From Micromonospora arida (lineage in GTDB: Bacteria > Actinomycetota > Actinomycetes > Mycobacteriales > Micromonosporaceae): DNA of 64,000 nucleotides. Below are positions 8,876 to 17,515 of this stretch, piece after piece (within the stretch, counting starts at the first letter, position 1; every line of letters begins with the position of its first letter). The stretch covers positions 82,759 to 146,758 of the forward strand of contig NZ_QGSY01000230.1 in NCBI RefSeq assembly GCF_003857035.1, read 5' to 3'. A program made the position numbers and the translations under genes. The notes beneath the pieces are model-generated. The model did not search any database and was not told the origin of the DNA. It saw only the letters and a program-made list of their open reading frames with translations.

Positions 8876-9552
8876 CGCGCATCCTGGTCGTCGACGACGA
8901 ACCGCAGATCCTGCGTGCCCTGCGCATCAACCTGCGCGCCCGCCGGTACGACGTGGACGTCGCCGGCACCGGGGCCGCCGCGTTGAAGGCCGCCGCCAGC
9001 CACCCGCCCGATTTGGTGGTGCTGGACCTCGGCCTGCCCGACATCGACGGCGTGGAGGTGATCCGGGGCCTGCGCGGGTGGACCACCGTGCCGATCATCG
9101 TGCTTTCCGGCCGGGCCGGCAGCGAGGACAAGGTCGCGGCGCTGGACGCGGGCGCGGACGACTACGTCACCAAGCCGTTCGGGGTGGAGGAGTTGCTGGC
9201 CCGCATCCGCGCGGTGACCCGCCGCCTCGGCGCGCCCAGCGAATCGGTGCCGGCCCTGCGGATCGGCCAGCACACCGTCGACCTGGCCGACCACAGCGTG
9301 CTGCGGGACGACGGCACCGAGGTCAAGCTGACCCCCATCCAGTGGAGCGTGCTGGAGAAGCTGCTGCGTCACCCCGGCAAGTTGGTCAGCCAACGTCAGC
9401 TCCTCCAGGACGTGTGGGGGCCGGAATACCAGAACGAGACCAACTACCTGCGGCAGTACCTGGCCCAGCTGCGGCGCAAGCTGGAGGACGACCCGGCCCG
9501 CCCTCGCCACCTCATCACCGAGCCGGGAATGGGTTACCGCTACCGGCCGTGA
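8872..9552 (+). CDS. kdpE: Response regulator KdpE
   Basis: An OmpR/PhoB-type response regulator of 226 aa. The receiver domain carries the acidic pair in VVDDEPQILRAL, the phospho-acceptor Asp in LVVLDLGLPDIDG and the Lys in DDYVTKPFG. The C-terminal winged helix includes LTPIQWSVLEKLLRHPGKLVSQRQLL and ETNYLRQYLAQLRRKLE. The ATGA overlap with kdpD shows coupled expression. It should activate the kdpFABC promoter upstream. Confidence 0.95.
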   Translation: MTRILVVDDEPQILRALRINLRARRYDVDVAGTGAAALKAAASHPPDLVVLDLGLPDIDGVEVIRGLRGWTTVPIIVLSGRAGSEDKVAALDAGADDYVTKPFGVEELLARIRAVTRRLGAPSESVPALRIGQHTVDLADHSVLRDDGTEVKLTPIQWSVLEKLLRHPGKLVSQRQLLQDVWGPEYQNETNYLRQYLAQLRRKLEDDPARPRHLITEPGMGYRYRP

Positions 9553-9556
9553 CCCG

Positions 9557-9585
9557 TTGACACCCGCCGGCAGAGATTGAAGAAT
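9557..9585 (+). promoter_or_regulatory. Candidate promoter for the FAD oxidoreductase
   Basis: TTGACA at 9557-9562 is a perfect -35 box. After a 17-base spacer, AAGAAT (9580-9585) matches four of six positions of the TATAAT box. The pair sits just behind the kdpE stop and about 70 bases before the next start, in an unusually A/T-rich patch. Confidence 0.5.
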
Positions 9586-9654
9586 TTCTTTCGCAGCGGC
9601 AGCGGCGTGCTTCTGTAACCGTCCCCTTCACCGGTTACCCCTCGGGAGCCCGCC

Positions 9655-11670
9655 GTGTCCGTGCCCCTTCCCCTGTCCCGTCGTCGGCTGCTGGTCGCCA
9701 GCGGCGCCGGCCTCGTCCTGGCCGGTCTCACCGACCCGTTTCGGGCCGCCCCCGCCCGAGCCGCCGTCACCACCGCCGACCTGGTCGTCTACGGCGCCAC
9801 CTCCGGCGGGCTGGCCGCCGCGATCACCATGCGCCGGCTCGGCCGCACCGCCGTGGTGGTGGAGCCCACCGGCCACGTCGGCGGGTTGAGCACCGCCGGG
9901 CTGGGCGCCACCGACACCGGCGTCCAGGCGTCCATCGGTGGGCTCGCCGCCGAGTTCTACCGCCGGGTGTACGTGAGGTACCACGGCGGAACCCTCACGC
10001 CGACCTCGCCGCTGCGGATGACCTTCGAACCACACGTGGCCACCGACGTCTTCGCCGAGATGCTGGCCGAGGCGGGCGTCCCGGTGGTCGTCGACGCCCG
10101 GCTGGCCGGCCTCGGCCGAACCGGGAACCGGATCACCGAGCTGCGCACCGAGGACGGGTCGATCTACCGGGGCGGGGTGTTCGTCGACGCCACCTACGAG
10201 GGCGATCTGCTGGCCATGGCCGGGGTGGGGTTCACCGTCGGGCGGGAGTCCAACGACACCTACGGCGAGACGATCAACGGGGTGCAGTCGCGCAACACCC
10301 ACCAGTTCGCCTACCCCGTCGACCCGTACGTGACGGCCGGCTCGCCCGCCAGCGGGCTGCTACCGGGCATCTCCGCCACGCCCCTCGCCCCACAGGGCAG
10401 CGGCGACGACCGGATCCAGGCGTACTGCTTCCGGATGTGCCTGACCCAGGCGGCCAACCGGATCCCGTTCGGCAAGCCGTCCGGTTACGACCCGGTCCGG
10501 TACGAGCTGCTGCTGCGGCACATCCAGGCCGGCTACACCGGGCCGTACTTCACCACCCACTCGGTCGGCGGCGGGAAGACCGACTCCAACAACAACGGCG
10601 CCGTGTCGACCGACAACATCGGGTTCAACTACGCGTACCCGACGGCGAGCTGGGCGACGCGGGAGAGCATCATCGCCGAGCACCGCACCTACCAGCAGGG
10701 GCTGATGTGGTTCCTGGCCAACGACCCCCGACTGCCGGCGTCGGTCCGCGACTCGACGGCCCGGTGGGGGCTGCCGGTCGACGAGTTCACCGGCACGGGC
10801 GGCTGGCCACCGATGCTCTACATCCGCGAGGCACGGCGGATGATCTCCGCGTACGTGATGACCGAGGCCGACTGTCGGGGCCGGGTACGCGCCACCGACT
10901 CGGTGGGCCTGGCCAGCTACACGATGGACTCGCACAACTGTCAGCGGGTGGTCGTCGACGGCAAGGTGCGCAACGAGGGGGACGTGCAGATCGGCGTGCC
11001 GGCGCCGTACCCGGTGAGCTATCGCGCGATCGTGCCGCACCAGGCGCAGTGCGCCAACCTGCTGGTGCCGGTCTGCCTCTCGGCGAGTCACATCGCGTAC
11101 GGCTCGATCCGGATGGAACCCGTCTTCATGATCCTCGGGCAGGCCGCAGCCACCGCGGCGTCCCTGGCGCTCGCCGGGAACCTCGCCGTGCAGGCCGTTT
11201 CCGTGCCCGCCCTCCAGACCCGGCTCCGCCAGGACGGCGCGGTGCTGGAGTGGGGCTCCACCAGCGAGGTGATCCTGGACAACGCGTCGACCAGCGGGAT
11301 CACCCGGGCCGGGACGTGGTTGCGCAGCACCAGCAGCGGCGGCTACTACGGGCCGGACTACGAGCACGACGGCAACGTCGGCAAGGGGGTCAACCGGCTG
11401 CGGTTCCGCCCGACGCTGCCCACCGCCGGGTCGTGGACGGTGCAGCTGCGCTGGACCGCGCACTCCAACCGGGCGACGAACGTGCCGGTGGACATCGCGT
11501 ACGCCGGTGGGCTGATCACCAGGACGGTGGACCAGCGACAGGCCGGCGGCCAGTGGGTGGCGCTGGGCACCTACCCCTTCACGGCGGGCAGCGACGGGAG
11601 CGTGCTGATCCGAACCGAGGACACCGACGGCTTCGTGGTCGCGGACGCGGTCCGCTTCGTCCGCGCCTGA
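9655..11670 (+). CDS. Exported FAD-dependent oxidoreductase with golvesin-like C-terminal domain
   Basis: A 671-aa protein starting at GTG. A twin-arginine-type leader (SRRRLLVASGAGLVLAGL, cut near ARA) indicates Tat export of a folded flavoprotein. A dinucleotide-binding motif follows (LVVYGATSGGLAAAITMRRLG), then GLSTAGLGATDTGVQ, TYEGDLLAMAGV and RMEPVFMILGQAAATAA, typical of the FAD_oxidored (PF12831) family. The last 140 residues (from about 530) form a beta-rich module (YYGPDYEHDGN, VQLRWTAHSNRATNVPVDI, VVADAVRFVRA), matching golvesin/carbohydrate-binding-like C-terminal domains. The substrate is unknown, though a sugar or sugar polymer is plausible. Its end overlaps the convergent downstream gene by 100 bases. 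Confidence 0.85.
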   Translation: MSVPLPLSRRRLLVASGAGLVLAGLTDPFRAAPARAAVTTADLVVYGATSGGLAAAITMRRLGRTAVVVEPTGHVGGLSTAGLGATDTGVQASIGGLAAEFYRRVYVRYHGGTLTPTSPLRMTFEPHVATDVFAEMLAEAGVPVVVDARLAGLGRTGNRITELRTEDGSIYRGGVFVDATYEGDLLAMAGVGFTVGRESNDTYGETINGVQSRNTHQFAYPVDPYVTAGSPASGLLPGISATPLAPQGSGDDRIQAYCFRMCLTQAANRIPFGKPSGYDPVRYELLLRHIQAGYTGPYFTTHSVGGGKTDSNNNGAVSTDNIGFNYAYPTASWATRESIIAEHRTYQQGLMWFLANDPRLPASVRDSTARWGLPVDEFTGTGGWPPMLYIREARRMISAYVMTEADCRGRVRATDSVGLASYTMDSHNCQRVVVDGKVRNEGDVQIGVPAPYPVSYRAIVPHQAQCANLLVPVCLSASHIAYGSIRMEPVFMILGQAAATAASLALAGNLAVQAVSVPALQTRLRQDGAVLEWGSTSEVILDNASTSGITRAGTWLRSTSSGGYYGPDYEHDGNVGKGVNRLRFRPTLPTAGSWTVQLRWTAHSNRATNVPVDIAYAGGLITRTVDQRQAGGQWVALGTYPFTAGSDGSVLIRTEDTDGFVVADAVRFVRA

Positions 11671-11954
11671 GCGACACGCGGCGCCGGGTCGACCCGGTCG
11701 ATCGGCGGTGCCACCAGCAGCGGGTCGACCTGGATCACGTCGATTCCGAGCGGGCGCAGCATGCCCCGCAGTGCGGACTCGCACAGCTCTTCCCAGGGCT
11801 GGTCCGCGCCCATCGCGGCGACCAGCAGCTCCGGTCGGGTGAAGGCGATACCCACCCGTTGCCCCTGCGGCGAACGGCCGGTCCGCACTGTCCGCACCAG
11901 CCGTCCCGGCAGGTCGCGCACCGGAACGGCGAAGATTATCGGGCCCTCGTCCAT
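11571..11954 (-). CDS. SAV_915 family protein
   Basis: A 127-aa protein. The central part (GQRVGIAFTRPELLVAAMG, LCESALRGMLRPLGIDVIQVDP) matches the small SAV_915/SseB-like proteins common in actinomycetes; their role is unknown. The ATG at 11954 has AAAGGA about ten bases upstream on the minus strand. The basic, Ser/Thr-rich tail (about 30 residues) is read antisense to the 3' end of the oxidoreductase gene, so its sequence is constrained by that gene. The family match is from memory of the pattern. Confidence 0.65.
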   Translation of the reverse strand: MDEGPIIFAVPVRDLPGRLVRTVRTGRSPQGQRVGIAFTRPELLVAAMGADQPWEELCESALRGMLRPLGIDVIQVDPLLVAPPIDRVDPAPRVAQARTKRTASATTKPSVSSVRISTLPSLPAVKG

Positions 11955-11994
11955 TGTCGGGTTGGTCCTTTCCACACGTGTCGCGAAGCGACAG

Positions 11995-12498
11995 TCATCG
12001 GCTGAATCGTTCGAGGTCGCGGGCGAAGCGGCGGATCGTCGCGGCGCGCGCCCAGGTCGGCGCGGGCACCGTGACGACGGGTACTGCCGCACGGGTCACG
12101 CAGTACCGGGTGACGTGGCCACGGGACCTGCCGAACCGACCGCGATCCGGGCTACCGACGACCAGCAGGTCGGATTCCCGGTGCGCGTGGTCGACAAGCA
12201 CCTGCCCGGCGTATCCCTGGGTCGCCACCAGCCGCACCGTCACGTCCCGGGGCACGCCACCGAGCGCCGCGTCGAAGACGCCGCGCAGGTAGATCAGGGC
12301 CGCCCGGTCACACTCGTCCTGCCACCGCCAGGTCAGGGTGCCGGGTCGCCACGTCGGCGCGAAGACCCAGGCGCGGACGGCGTCCAGCTGCGCGCCGTCG
12401 CGGCGGGCCAGTTCCATCGCCCGGCGCAGCGCCTGCATCCCGGCGAACGAGCGGTCGACTCCCACCACGATCCGGTGGGCACCGGTGCGGCGGTTCAT
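11995..12498 (-). CDS. Universal stress protein (UspA family)
   Basis: A 167-aa single-domain Usp protein. The first strand is HRIVVGVDRSFAGMQALRRAMELA and the nucleotide-binding segment is LLVVGSPDRGRFGRSRGHVTRYCV, followed by AAVPVVTVPAP. This is a variant of the G-x2-G-x9-G(S/T) ATP loop, so nucleotide binding is likely but not certain. Its start overlaps the stop of the upstream gene (ATGA), so the two are co-translated. Likely part of a stress or dormancy response. Confidence 0.88.
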   Translation of the reverse strand: MNRRTGAHRIVVGVDRSFAGMQALRRAMELARRDGAQLDAVRAWVFAPTWRPGTLTWRWQDECDRAALIYLRGVFDAALGGVPRDVTVRLVATQGYAGQVLVDHAHRESDLLVVGSPDRGRFGRSRGHVTRYCVTRAAVPVVTVPAPTWARAATIRRFARDLERFSR

Positions 12499-12905
12499 GC
12501 GGCGGACCCCACCCACGCCGGGGCGTCCTTCCCGGTACGCGGGTCGGCCGGCGTGGTCAGGTCGAGCGCGCGGAGGATGTAGTTGGCCTCCGCCACCTCC
12601 ACCCCGGCGCGCAGGCGCAGGTCGGCCACGGCGCGGTGCAACACGGTGATGCTGTCGGCGGAGAGACGGACCACGGCATCGACGTCGGCGGCGATCCACC
12701 ACGCGTCGACTGCGCACGGCTCGTGCCGCAGGTACTCCACCAGGTGGCTGCCGGGCGCGGACGGGCCGAGCCGGACGCTGACCAGCGCCTCGTGTCGCCG
12801 TACCGGTTCTTCCGCTCTGGTCGCGGGCTCGCCGGGGTCGCTGGCCGTGTCGGTGCCGGGTGGTGGTCCACCGCGTTCCCAGCGTGTCATCCGCCAAGGA
12901 CTCAT
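12495..12905 (-). CDS. Small protein with Lrp/AsnC ligand-domain-like fold, coupled to Usp
   Basis: About 136 aa from the ATG at 12905; starts at 12974 or 12890 are also possible, and none has a strong ribosome site. The central part (VDAVVRLSADSITVLHRAVADLRLRAGVEVAEANYILRAL) has the spacing of the RAM ligand-binding domain of Lrp/AsnC regulators, with no helix-turn-helix. The N-terminus is polar and low in order. It overlaps the Usp gene by four bases (ATGA). It may be a stand-alone effector-sensing or dimerisation module; this is an inference. Confidence 0.6.
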   Translation of the reverse strand: MSPWRMTRWERGGPPPGTDTASDPGEPATRAEEPVRRHEALVSVRLGPSAPGSHLVEYLRHEPCAVDAWWIAADVDAVVRLSADSITVLHRAVADLRLRAGVEVAEANYILRALDLTTPADPRTGKDAPAWVGSAA

Positions 12906-13067
12906 GGACCCATCGTCACCACCGAGCGACGGCGGAGCGCCAGTCGATACGCGGTTTCGACGGGCCACCGCCATTTCTTGACGCCGCGTTCACGCGGCTG
13001 CCCGCCGGATACCCAGATACGGCGAGTAACGTCCGAACGGACCAAGATCGGCGTACGAGGAGGCACG

Positions 13068-13823
13068 GTGCTGACGACAACGGTGGACATCCCGACCAGC
13101 GACGGAGTGGCGGACGCGAGCCTGACCCGACCGGACGGCGAGGGCCCGTTCCCGGCGGTACTGCTCTTCATGGACGCCTTCGGGCCGCGCCCCCGCCTGG
13201 TCGAGATGGCCGAGCGGATCGCCGCCCGGGGCTACCTGGTGCTGACGCCCCACCTGTTCTACCGGGGCGGCCGGGCACCGCTGTTCGACCTGGCCCGCCT
13301 CGGTGAGGCCGACCAGCGCGGCGCGCTCTTCGCGAAGATCGCACCGCTGGCCCAGGCGCTGACCCCCGAGGCGATCAGCCGGGACACCGCCGCGTACACC
13401 GACTTCCTGGCCGCCCGCGACGACGTCCGGCCGGGCCCGGTCGCCATCACCGGCTACTGCCTGGGCGGCACGAACGCGCTACGGGCCATCGAGGCGCACC
13501 CGGACCGCATCGCGGCCATCGCCAGCTTCCACGGCGGGCACCTCGTCACCGACGCGCCGGACAGCCCCCACCTGGGCGTTGCCTCGATCATCGGCGAGGT
13601 GTACTTCGGGCACGCCGACGCCGACCAGTCGGCGACGCCCGAGCAGATCGCCACGCTGGAGAAGGCGCTCGACGCCGCCGGGGTGCGTTACCGCTCCGAG
13701 GTGTACGCGGGCGCGCACCACGGCTTCACCATGGCCGACACCCCGATGTTCGACGAGCAGGCCACCGAGCGGCACTGGGCCGCCCTGTTCGACCTCCTGG
13801 ACCGCACCCTGCCCGTCAGCTGA
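13068..13823 (+). CDS. Dienelactone hydrolase family protein
   Basis: A 251-aa alpha/beta hydrolase started at GTG with GAGGAGG five bases upstream. The nucleophile Cys lies in ITGYCLGGTNALRA and the catalytic His in AGAHHGFTMADTP; an Asp in the FGHADADQ segment is the likely third member. The DLH family opens lactones or related esters in the cytoplasm. No aromatic-degradation genes are nearby, so the substrate is open. Confidence 0.9.
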   Translation: MLTTTVDIPTSDGVADASLTRPDGEGPFPAVLLFMDAFGPRPRLVEMAERIAARGYLVLTPHLFYRGGRAPLFDLARLGEADQRGALFAKIAPLAQALTPEAISRDTAAYTDFLAARDDVRPGPVAITGYCLGGTNALRAIEAHPDRIAAIASFHGGHLVTDAPDSPHLGVASIIGEVYFGHADADQSATPEQIATLEKALDAAGVRYRSEVYAGAHHGFTMADTPMFDEQATERHWAALFDLLDRTLPVS

Positions 13824-13840
13824 CGAGCGCGCCGGCCTGG

Positions 13841-14944
13841 TCAGCGGCGCAGCAGCACCGGGCCGGCGTCGATGCGGGTGCGGAACAGCGCGTACGGCTT
13901 GCGCCGTAGGTCCTTGCCCCGCTGGTACTGCGGCTGCCGGTGCAGTTGGTTGGCGGTGACGTAGAGGTACCCGTCGGTGGCCACCGACATGGTGTCCGGC
14001 CAGAGCAGTCGCGGGTCGTGCACCAGCGTCTCGTACTCGCCGTCGGGCAGTCGACGCAGCACCGCGTTGTGCTCGTACGAGGTGAGGTAGAGCCGTCCGG
14101 CGTCGTCGCTCTCCAACCCGTCCGAGGCGGTGCCCCGGTCGCCCTCGTCGACCACTGAGGCGGCGACCGCCTCCTGGGTGACGCCCGGGTCGGCCAGCGC
14201 CTCGGTGGACACGCTGTGCAGGCGCCGGGACGCCAGCGGGCAGTAGTAGAGCCGATCGCCGTCGGCGGAGATGGCGATGCCGTCGGAGCCCATGCTCACC
14301 GGTTTCGGCGGGCCGTCGGCCGGCCGTTCGAGGAACGGCCGGCCCTCGACCACCGGCCGGAACGACGTCAGCGGCTCCGCCTTGGTGGACGGGTGGTCGT
14401 GCAGCCGCCGCCAGGAGGCCCCGCTGGCCAGGTCCACCACGATGATCCCGTTCGGCCCGGAGTCCGCCGAGTCGGTGATGTAGGCGACCCCCGCCTCGCC
14501 CCGCCGCAGGTCGAAGCGGACGTCGTTGAGGTACGTCGTCGGCAGCGCCACGTCCGCCGGGAAGGTGATCACCTGGGCGACGGTGTCGGTGTCCAGGTCG
14601 ATCCGGACCAGCTTGGGGCCGCCCGGCTTGGTGGGCTGGAACATCGGGCTGCCGGTGTCCAGCACCCAGAGCCGGTCGGCCGGGTCCACCACGATGCTCT
14701 GTACCGAGACGAACGCGCCCGCGTCGTCGTCGCCGGACGGGTCGTTCCAGGCCTGGTCGGGGTAGGGCATCTCCCGGCCGTCGCGCAGCTCGACGACGGT
14801 GGCCGGCACCTCGTCGCCCCATTTCGGGAAGTTGACGAAGATCCGGCCCCGATGCGAGACGCTCACCCCGGTCGGCATCGGGCCGGTGAAGGTGTGCACG
14901 AGCTCCAGCTCGCCCATCGGCTCGTCGCCGACCGGCCCGTTCAT
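13841..14944 (-). CDS. Major royal jelly protein/yellow-family beta-propeller protein
   Basis: A 367-aa protein of the MRJP/yellow family, a six-bladed propeller related to SMP-30 lactonases. Recognisable blocks are GVSVSHRGRIFVNFPKW, RLWVLDTG, YLNDVRFDLR, YITDSADSGPNGIIVVDL, SDGIAISADGDRLYYCPL and VTANQLHRQPQY. There is no signal peptide, so it is cytoplasmic. In bacteria these proteins are often annotated as L-dopachrome tautomerase-related. Here it lies 100 bases behind an SMP-30 lactonase gene in the same orientation, so a second sugar-lactonase role is possible. Confidence 0.85.
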   Translation of the reverse strand: MNGPVGDEPMGELELVHTFTGPMPTGVSVSHRGRIFVNFPKWGDEVPATVVELRDGREMPYPDQAWNDPSGDDDAGAFVSVQSIVVDPADRLWVLDTGSPMFQPTKPGGPKLVRIDLDTDTVAQVITFPADVALPTTYLNDVRFDLRRGEAGVAYITDSADSGPNGIIVVDLASGASWRRLHDHPSTKAEPLTSFRPVVEGRPFLERPADGPPKPVSMGSDGIAISADGDRLYYCPLASRRLHSVSTEALADPGVTQEAVAASVVDEGDRGTASDGLESDDAGRLYLTSYEHNAVLRRLPDGEYETLVHDPRLLWPDTMSVATDGYLYVTANQLHRQPQYQRGKDLRRKPYALFRTRIDAGPVLLRR

Positions 14945-15044
14945 GACGTCCGCCCCACGGTGCTCATCGGCTCGCTCCCTACCGGTCGGCTGTTACGGCG
15001 CTTCGGTGCGGTTGTTCCCGCCCGGGCGTCCGATATGCCTCCGA

Positions 15045-15926
15045 TCAGCTCGTTGGCGCGCCGGCCCGCGCGGCGGGCAGGCCGGGCACCGGGACGTCCA
15101 CCGCGAGCAGCGCGCCGTCCTGCGGGCCCGCCGAGTCCAGCCCCACCCGGGCGGTGCCGATGAAGAGTCGCCGCAGGTCGGGGCCGCCCAGGCAGATGCC
15201 GGCCGGCTGCTTGGCCGGCAGCCGGATCTCCCGGTCGAGGGTGCCGTCGGGCCGGTAGCGACGTACCGCCGAGCCGCCCCACAACGCGATCCAGAGGTGG
15301 CCGGCCGCGTCGAGCGTCATGCCGTCCGGGCCGCCGTCGGAGGGGGACAACCGCAGGAACGGCTCCCGCCCGCGCAGGTCACCGGTGGCGGGGTCGACGG
15401 TGAACCGGTCGATCTCGCCACGCGGGGTGTCGGCCAGGTACATGGTGGTGCCGGTCGCGTCGAACGCCGGCCCGTTCGGGATGGTCAGCCCGGTCACCGC
15501 GGGGACCGGCTCGGCGCCCGGGGTGAGGCGGAACAGCGTGCCCCCGCCGGGCACCATCGCGTACGTCATGCTGCCGGCCCAGAAGCGGCCGTGCGGGTCG
15601 GCGACCGCGTCGTTCATCCGGGTCGGCTCGGGCGCGTCGGCGACCAGCTCGGCGACCGGGCGAGGGTCGCCGGTGGCGGGCAGCACCGTGACGCCGGTCC
15701 CGGCGGCGGCCAGCCATTCGCCGGGTCGGTCGGCCACCGGGGCCACCGCGCCGAGCGGCACGTCGAGGCGGCGTAGCTCCCGCAGCGGGGTCGGGGCGTC
15801 GCCGTCGGTCTCCAACAGTCGCCCGGCCAGCAGGTCGACGAGGACCAGCCGGTCGTCGACCCAGCGCAGGCCCTCACCCAACTCCAGCCGGTCGGTGCTC
15901 CAGACGGTCGGCTCGGTCAGCTCCAT
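15045..15926 (-). CDS. SMP-30/gluconolactonase-type sugar lactonase
   Basis: A 293-aa six-bladed propeller. Metal-binding and catalytic positions of the family are visible: Glu in LGEGLRWVDDRLVLVDLLAG, Asn in RMNDAVADPHGRFWAGSM, and Asp in GGPDGMTLDAAGHLW. It should hydrolyse an aldonolactone to the aldonate. In this operon the expected substrate is D-galactono-lactone made by the SDR dehydrogenase. It lies 20 bases behind the kinase gene. Confidence 0.9.
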   Translation of the reverse strand: MELTEPTVWSTDRLELGEGLRWVDDRLVLVDLLAGRLLETDGDAPTPLRELRRLDVPLGAVAPVADRPGEWLAAAGTGVTVLPATGDPRPVAELVADAPEPTRMNDAVADPHGRFWAGSMTYAMVPGGGTLFRLTPGAEPVPAVTGLTIPNGPAFDATGTTMYLADTPRGEIDRFTVDPATGDLRGREPFLRLSPSDGGPDGMTLDAAGHLWIALWGGSAVRRYRPDGTLDREIRLPAKQPAGICLGGPDLRRLFIGTARVGLDSAGPQDGALLAVDVPVPGLPAARAGAPTS

Positions 15927-15946
15927 GGTGCTCCTCCAATGGGTCG

Positions 15947-16888
15947 TCAGCGGACCGTACCGCCGGGGCCGTGGTCGAGCAGCGCCAGCTCGGCCCGGTC
16001 GGGCAGGCCCTCCCAGTCGCCCCGGGTGGCGACCGCGAACGCGCCGGTGGTGACGGCCCGGTCCAGTCGGGCCGATGCGTCGACGCCGTCGAGCCAGCCG
16101 GAGAGCAGCCCGGCGACGAAGGCGTCGCCCGCGCCGACGGTGTCCACCACCGGCACCGTCCGGGCTGGACGGTGGATGGTGCCGGTCGCACTGTGGCTGG
16201 TCGCTCCATCGGCACCGTGCTTGACCACGACCTCGGTGACGCCGGCCGAGAGTAGCGCCGAGGCCGGGTCGGTCGCATCGGTGAGCACCGCCAACTCGTC
16301 GTCGGAGGCGATCACCAGGTCGATCGAGGGCAGCAGCGGGCGTAGCGCGGCGGCGGCCTCGGCGACCGACCAGAGCCGGTTGCGGTGGTTGACGTCCAGG
16401 CAGATCGTGCTGCCGGCGACGCGGGCGCGCCGCACGCCCTCCACCACCGCCTGGTACGGCCCGACGCCGAGCGCGCAGGTGATGCCGGTGACGTGCAGCA
16501 GCCGGGGTGGCGGACCGGGCGCGTCGAAGGCCCCTGTCACGTCGGCCGGGCCCAGCCGGGAGCCGGCCGAGCCAGCGCGGTGGTAGGTGACCCGGTTGAT
16601 GTCGGCGACCCGGTTCTCGAAGACGATCAGCCCGGTCGGGGCGGTCGCGTCGACCCGGGACCAGGTCAGGTCGACACCCTCGGCGCGCAGCGTACGGCGA
16701 ACCAGCTCGCCGGGCTCGTCGTCGCCGGTGACACCGACCCAGGCCGCCCGGTGGCCGAGCCGGGCCATGCCGATCGCCACGTTCGACTCGGACCCGGCCA
16801 CGGAGATACCTGCGGTACCGCCCAGTCGCAGTGGGCCGGTGATGCGGAACGCCGCCATCGTCTCACCGAGCGTGAGCAGGTCGGTCAT
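15947..16888 (-). CDS. PfkB-family sugar-acid kinase (2-keto-3-deoxy-gluconate/galactonate kinase)
   Basis: A 313-aa ribokinase-family enzyme with the N-terminal signature GSESNVAIGMARLGHRAAWVG and the C-terminal DTVGAGDAFVAGLLSG, whose second Asp is the catalytic base. The starting segment (LLTLGETMAAFRITGPLRLGG) is typical of KDG kinases. It should phosphorylate 2-keto-3-deoxy-galactonate for the aldolase encoded upstream, with which it overlaps by four bases (ATGA). Confidence 0.9.
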   Translation of the reverse strand: MTDLLTLGETMAAFRITGPLRLGGTAGISVAGSESNVAIGMARLGHRAAWVGVTGDDEPGELVRRTLRAEGVDLTWSRVDATAPTGLIVFENRVADINRVTYHRAGSAGSRLGPADVTGAFDAPGPPPRLLHVTGITCALGVGPYQAVVEGVRRARVAGSTICLDVNHRNRLWSVAEAAAALRPLLPSIDLVIASDDELAVLTDATDPASALLSAGVTEVVVKHGADGATSHSATGTIHRPARTVPVVDTVGAGDAFVAGLLSGWLDGVDASARLDRAVTTGAFAVATRGDWEGLPDRAELALLDHGPGGTVR

Positions 16889-17505
16889 CGCCGGACCGCC
16901 GCGAGGAAGGCGGCGGATCGCTCGCGCAGCGCCGCCGTGTCGCCGCCACGGACGGCGTCACCGAGCAGAGGGGAACCGACGCCGACCGCTGTCGCGCCCC
17001 GGTCGAGGTAGCGTCGAGCACCGTCCGCGTCGACACCACCGACCGGTACGAACGCGGTACCGGGGAACGGGTCGCGCAGCGCGCCGAGGTAGTCGGGCCC
17101 GCCGAGCGACGCCGGGAAGAGCTTGATCGCGGTGGCCCCGCCATCGTTGGCCCGCACCACCTCGGTGGGGGTGAGGGCGCCGGCGAGCACCGGCAGCCCG
17201 AGCCGGCCGCCCTCGGCGAGGCTCGCCGCGATGGCCGGGGTGACCAGGAAACCGGCGCCCGCGTCGGCCGCCGCGCGGGCGTCCTCGACGCTGAGCACGG
17301 TGCCGGCGCCCAGGGCGAAGTCGGGTCCGAGGGCGGCCCGGGCGCGGCGGATGACGCCGAGCGCGTCGGCGCTGGTCATCGAGACCTCGACCAGTGCGAC
17401 GCCACTCTCGGCCAGTGTGAGTACGGCGGTCAGGGCGGCGGCCGGGTCCGGACCGCGCACGATGGCCAACAGCCGGTGGGTACGCAGCTCGTCGAGCAGG
17501 TTCAT
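16885..17505 (-). CDS. KDPG/KDPGal aldolase
   Basis: A 206-aa class I aldolase. The Schiff-base Lys lies in GATAIKLFPASLGGPDYL and the catalytic Glu in GVALVEVSMTSAD. FALGAGTVLS and GFLVTPAI are further family motifs. It splits 2-keto-3-deoxy-6-phospho-sugar acids into pyruvate and glyceraldehyde-3-phosphate. The ATG at 17505 sits seven bases after GAGGA; a GTG one codon earlier is also possible. It is coupled to the kinase gene. Confidence 0.93.
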   Translation of the reverse strand: MNLLDELRTHRLLAIVRGPDPAAALTAVLTLAESGVALVEVSMTSADALGVIRRARAALGPDFALGAGTVLSVEDARAAADAGAGFLVTPAIAASLAEGGRLGLPVLAGALTPTEVVRANDGGATAIKLFPASLGGPDYLGALRDPFPGTAFVPVGGVDADGARRYLDRGATAVGVGSPLLGDAVRGGDTAALRERSAAFLAAVRR

Positions 17506-17515
17506 CACGGTGTCC

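Noticed and set aside
14216..15163. Forward frame across the MRJP and SMP-30 genes
   Set aside because: It crosses the intergenic gap and two minus-strand genes with recognisable families, and has no ribosome site.
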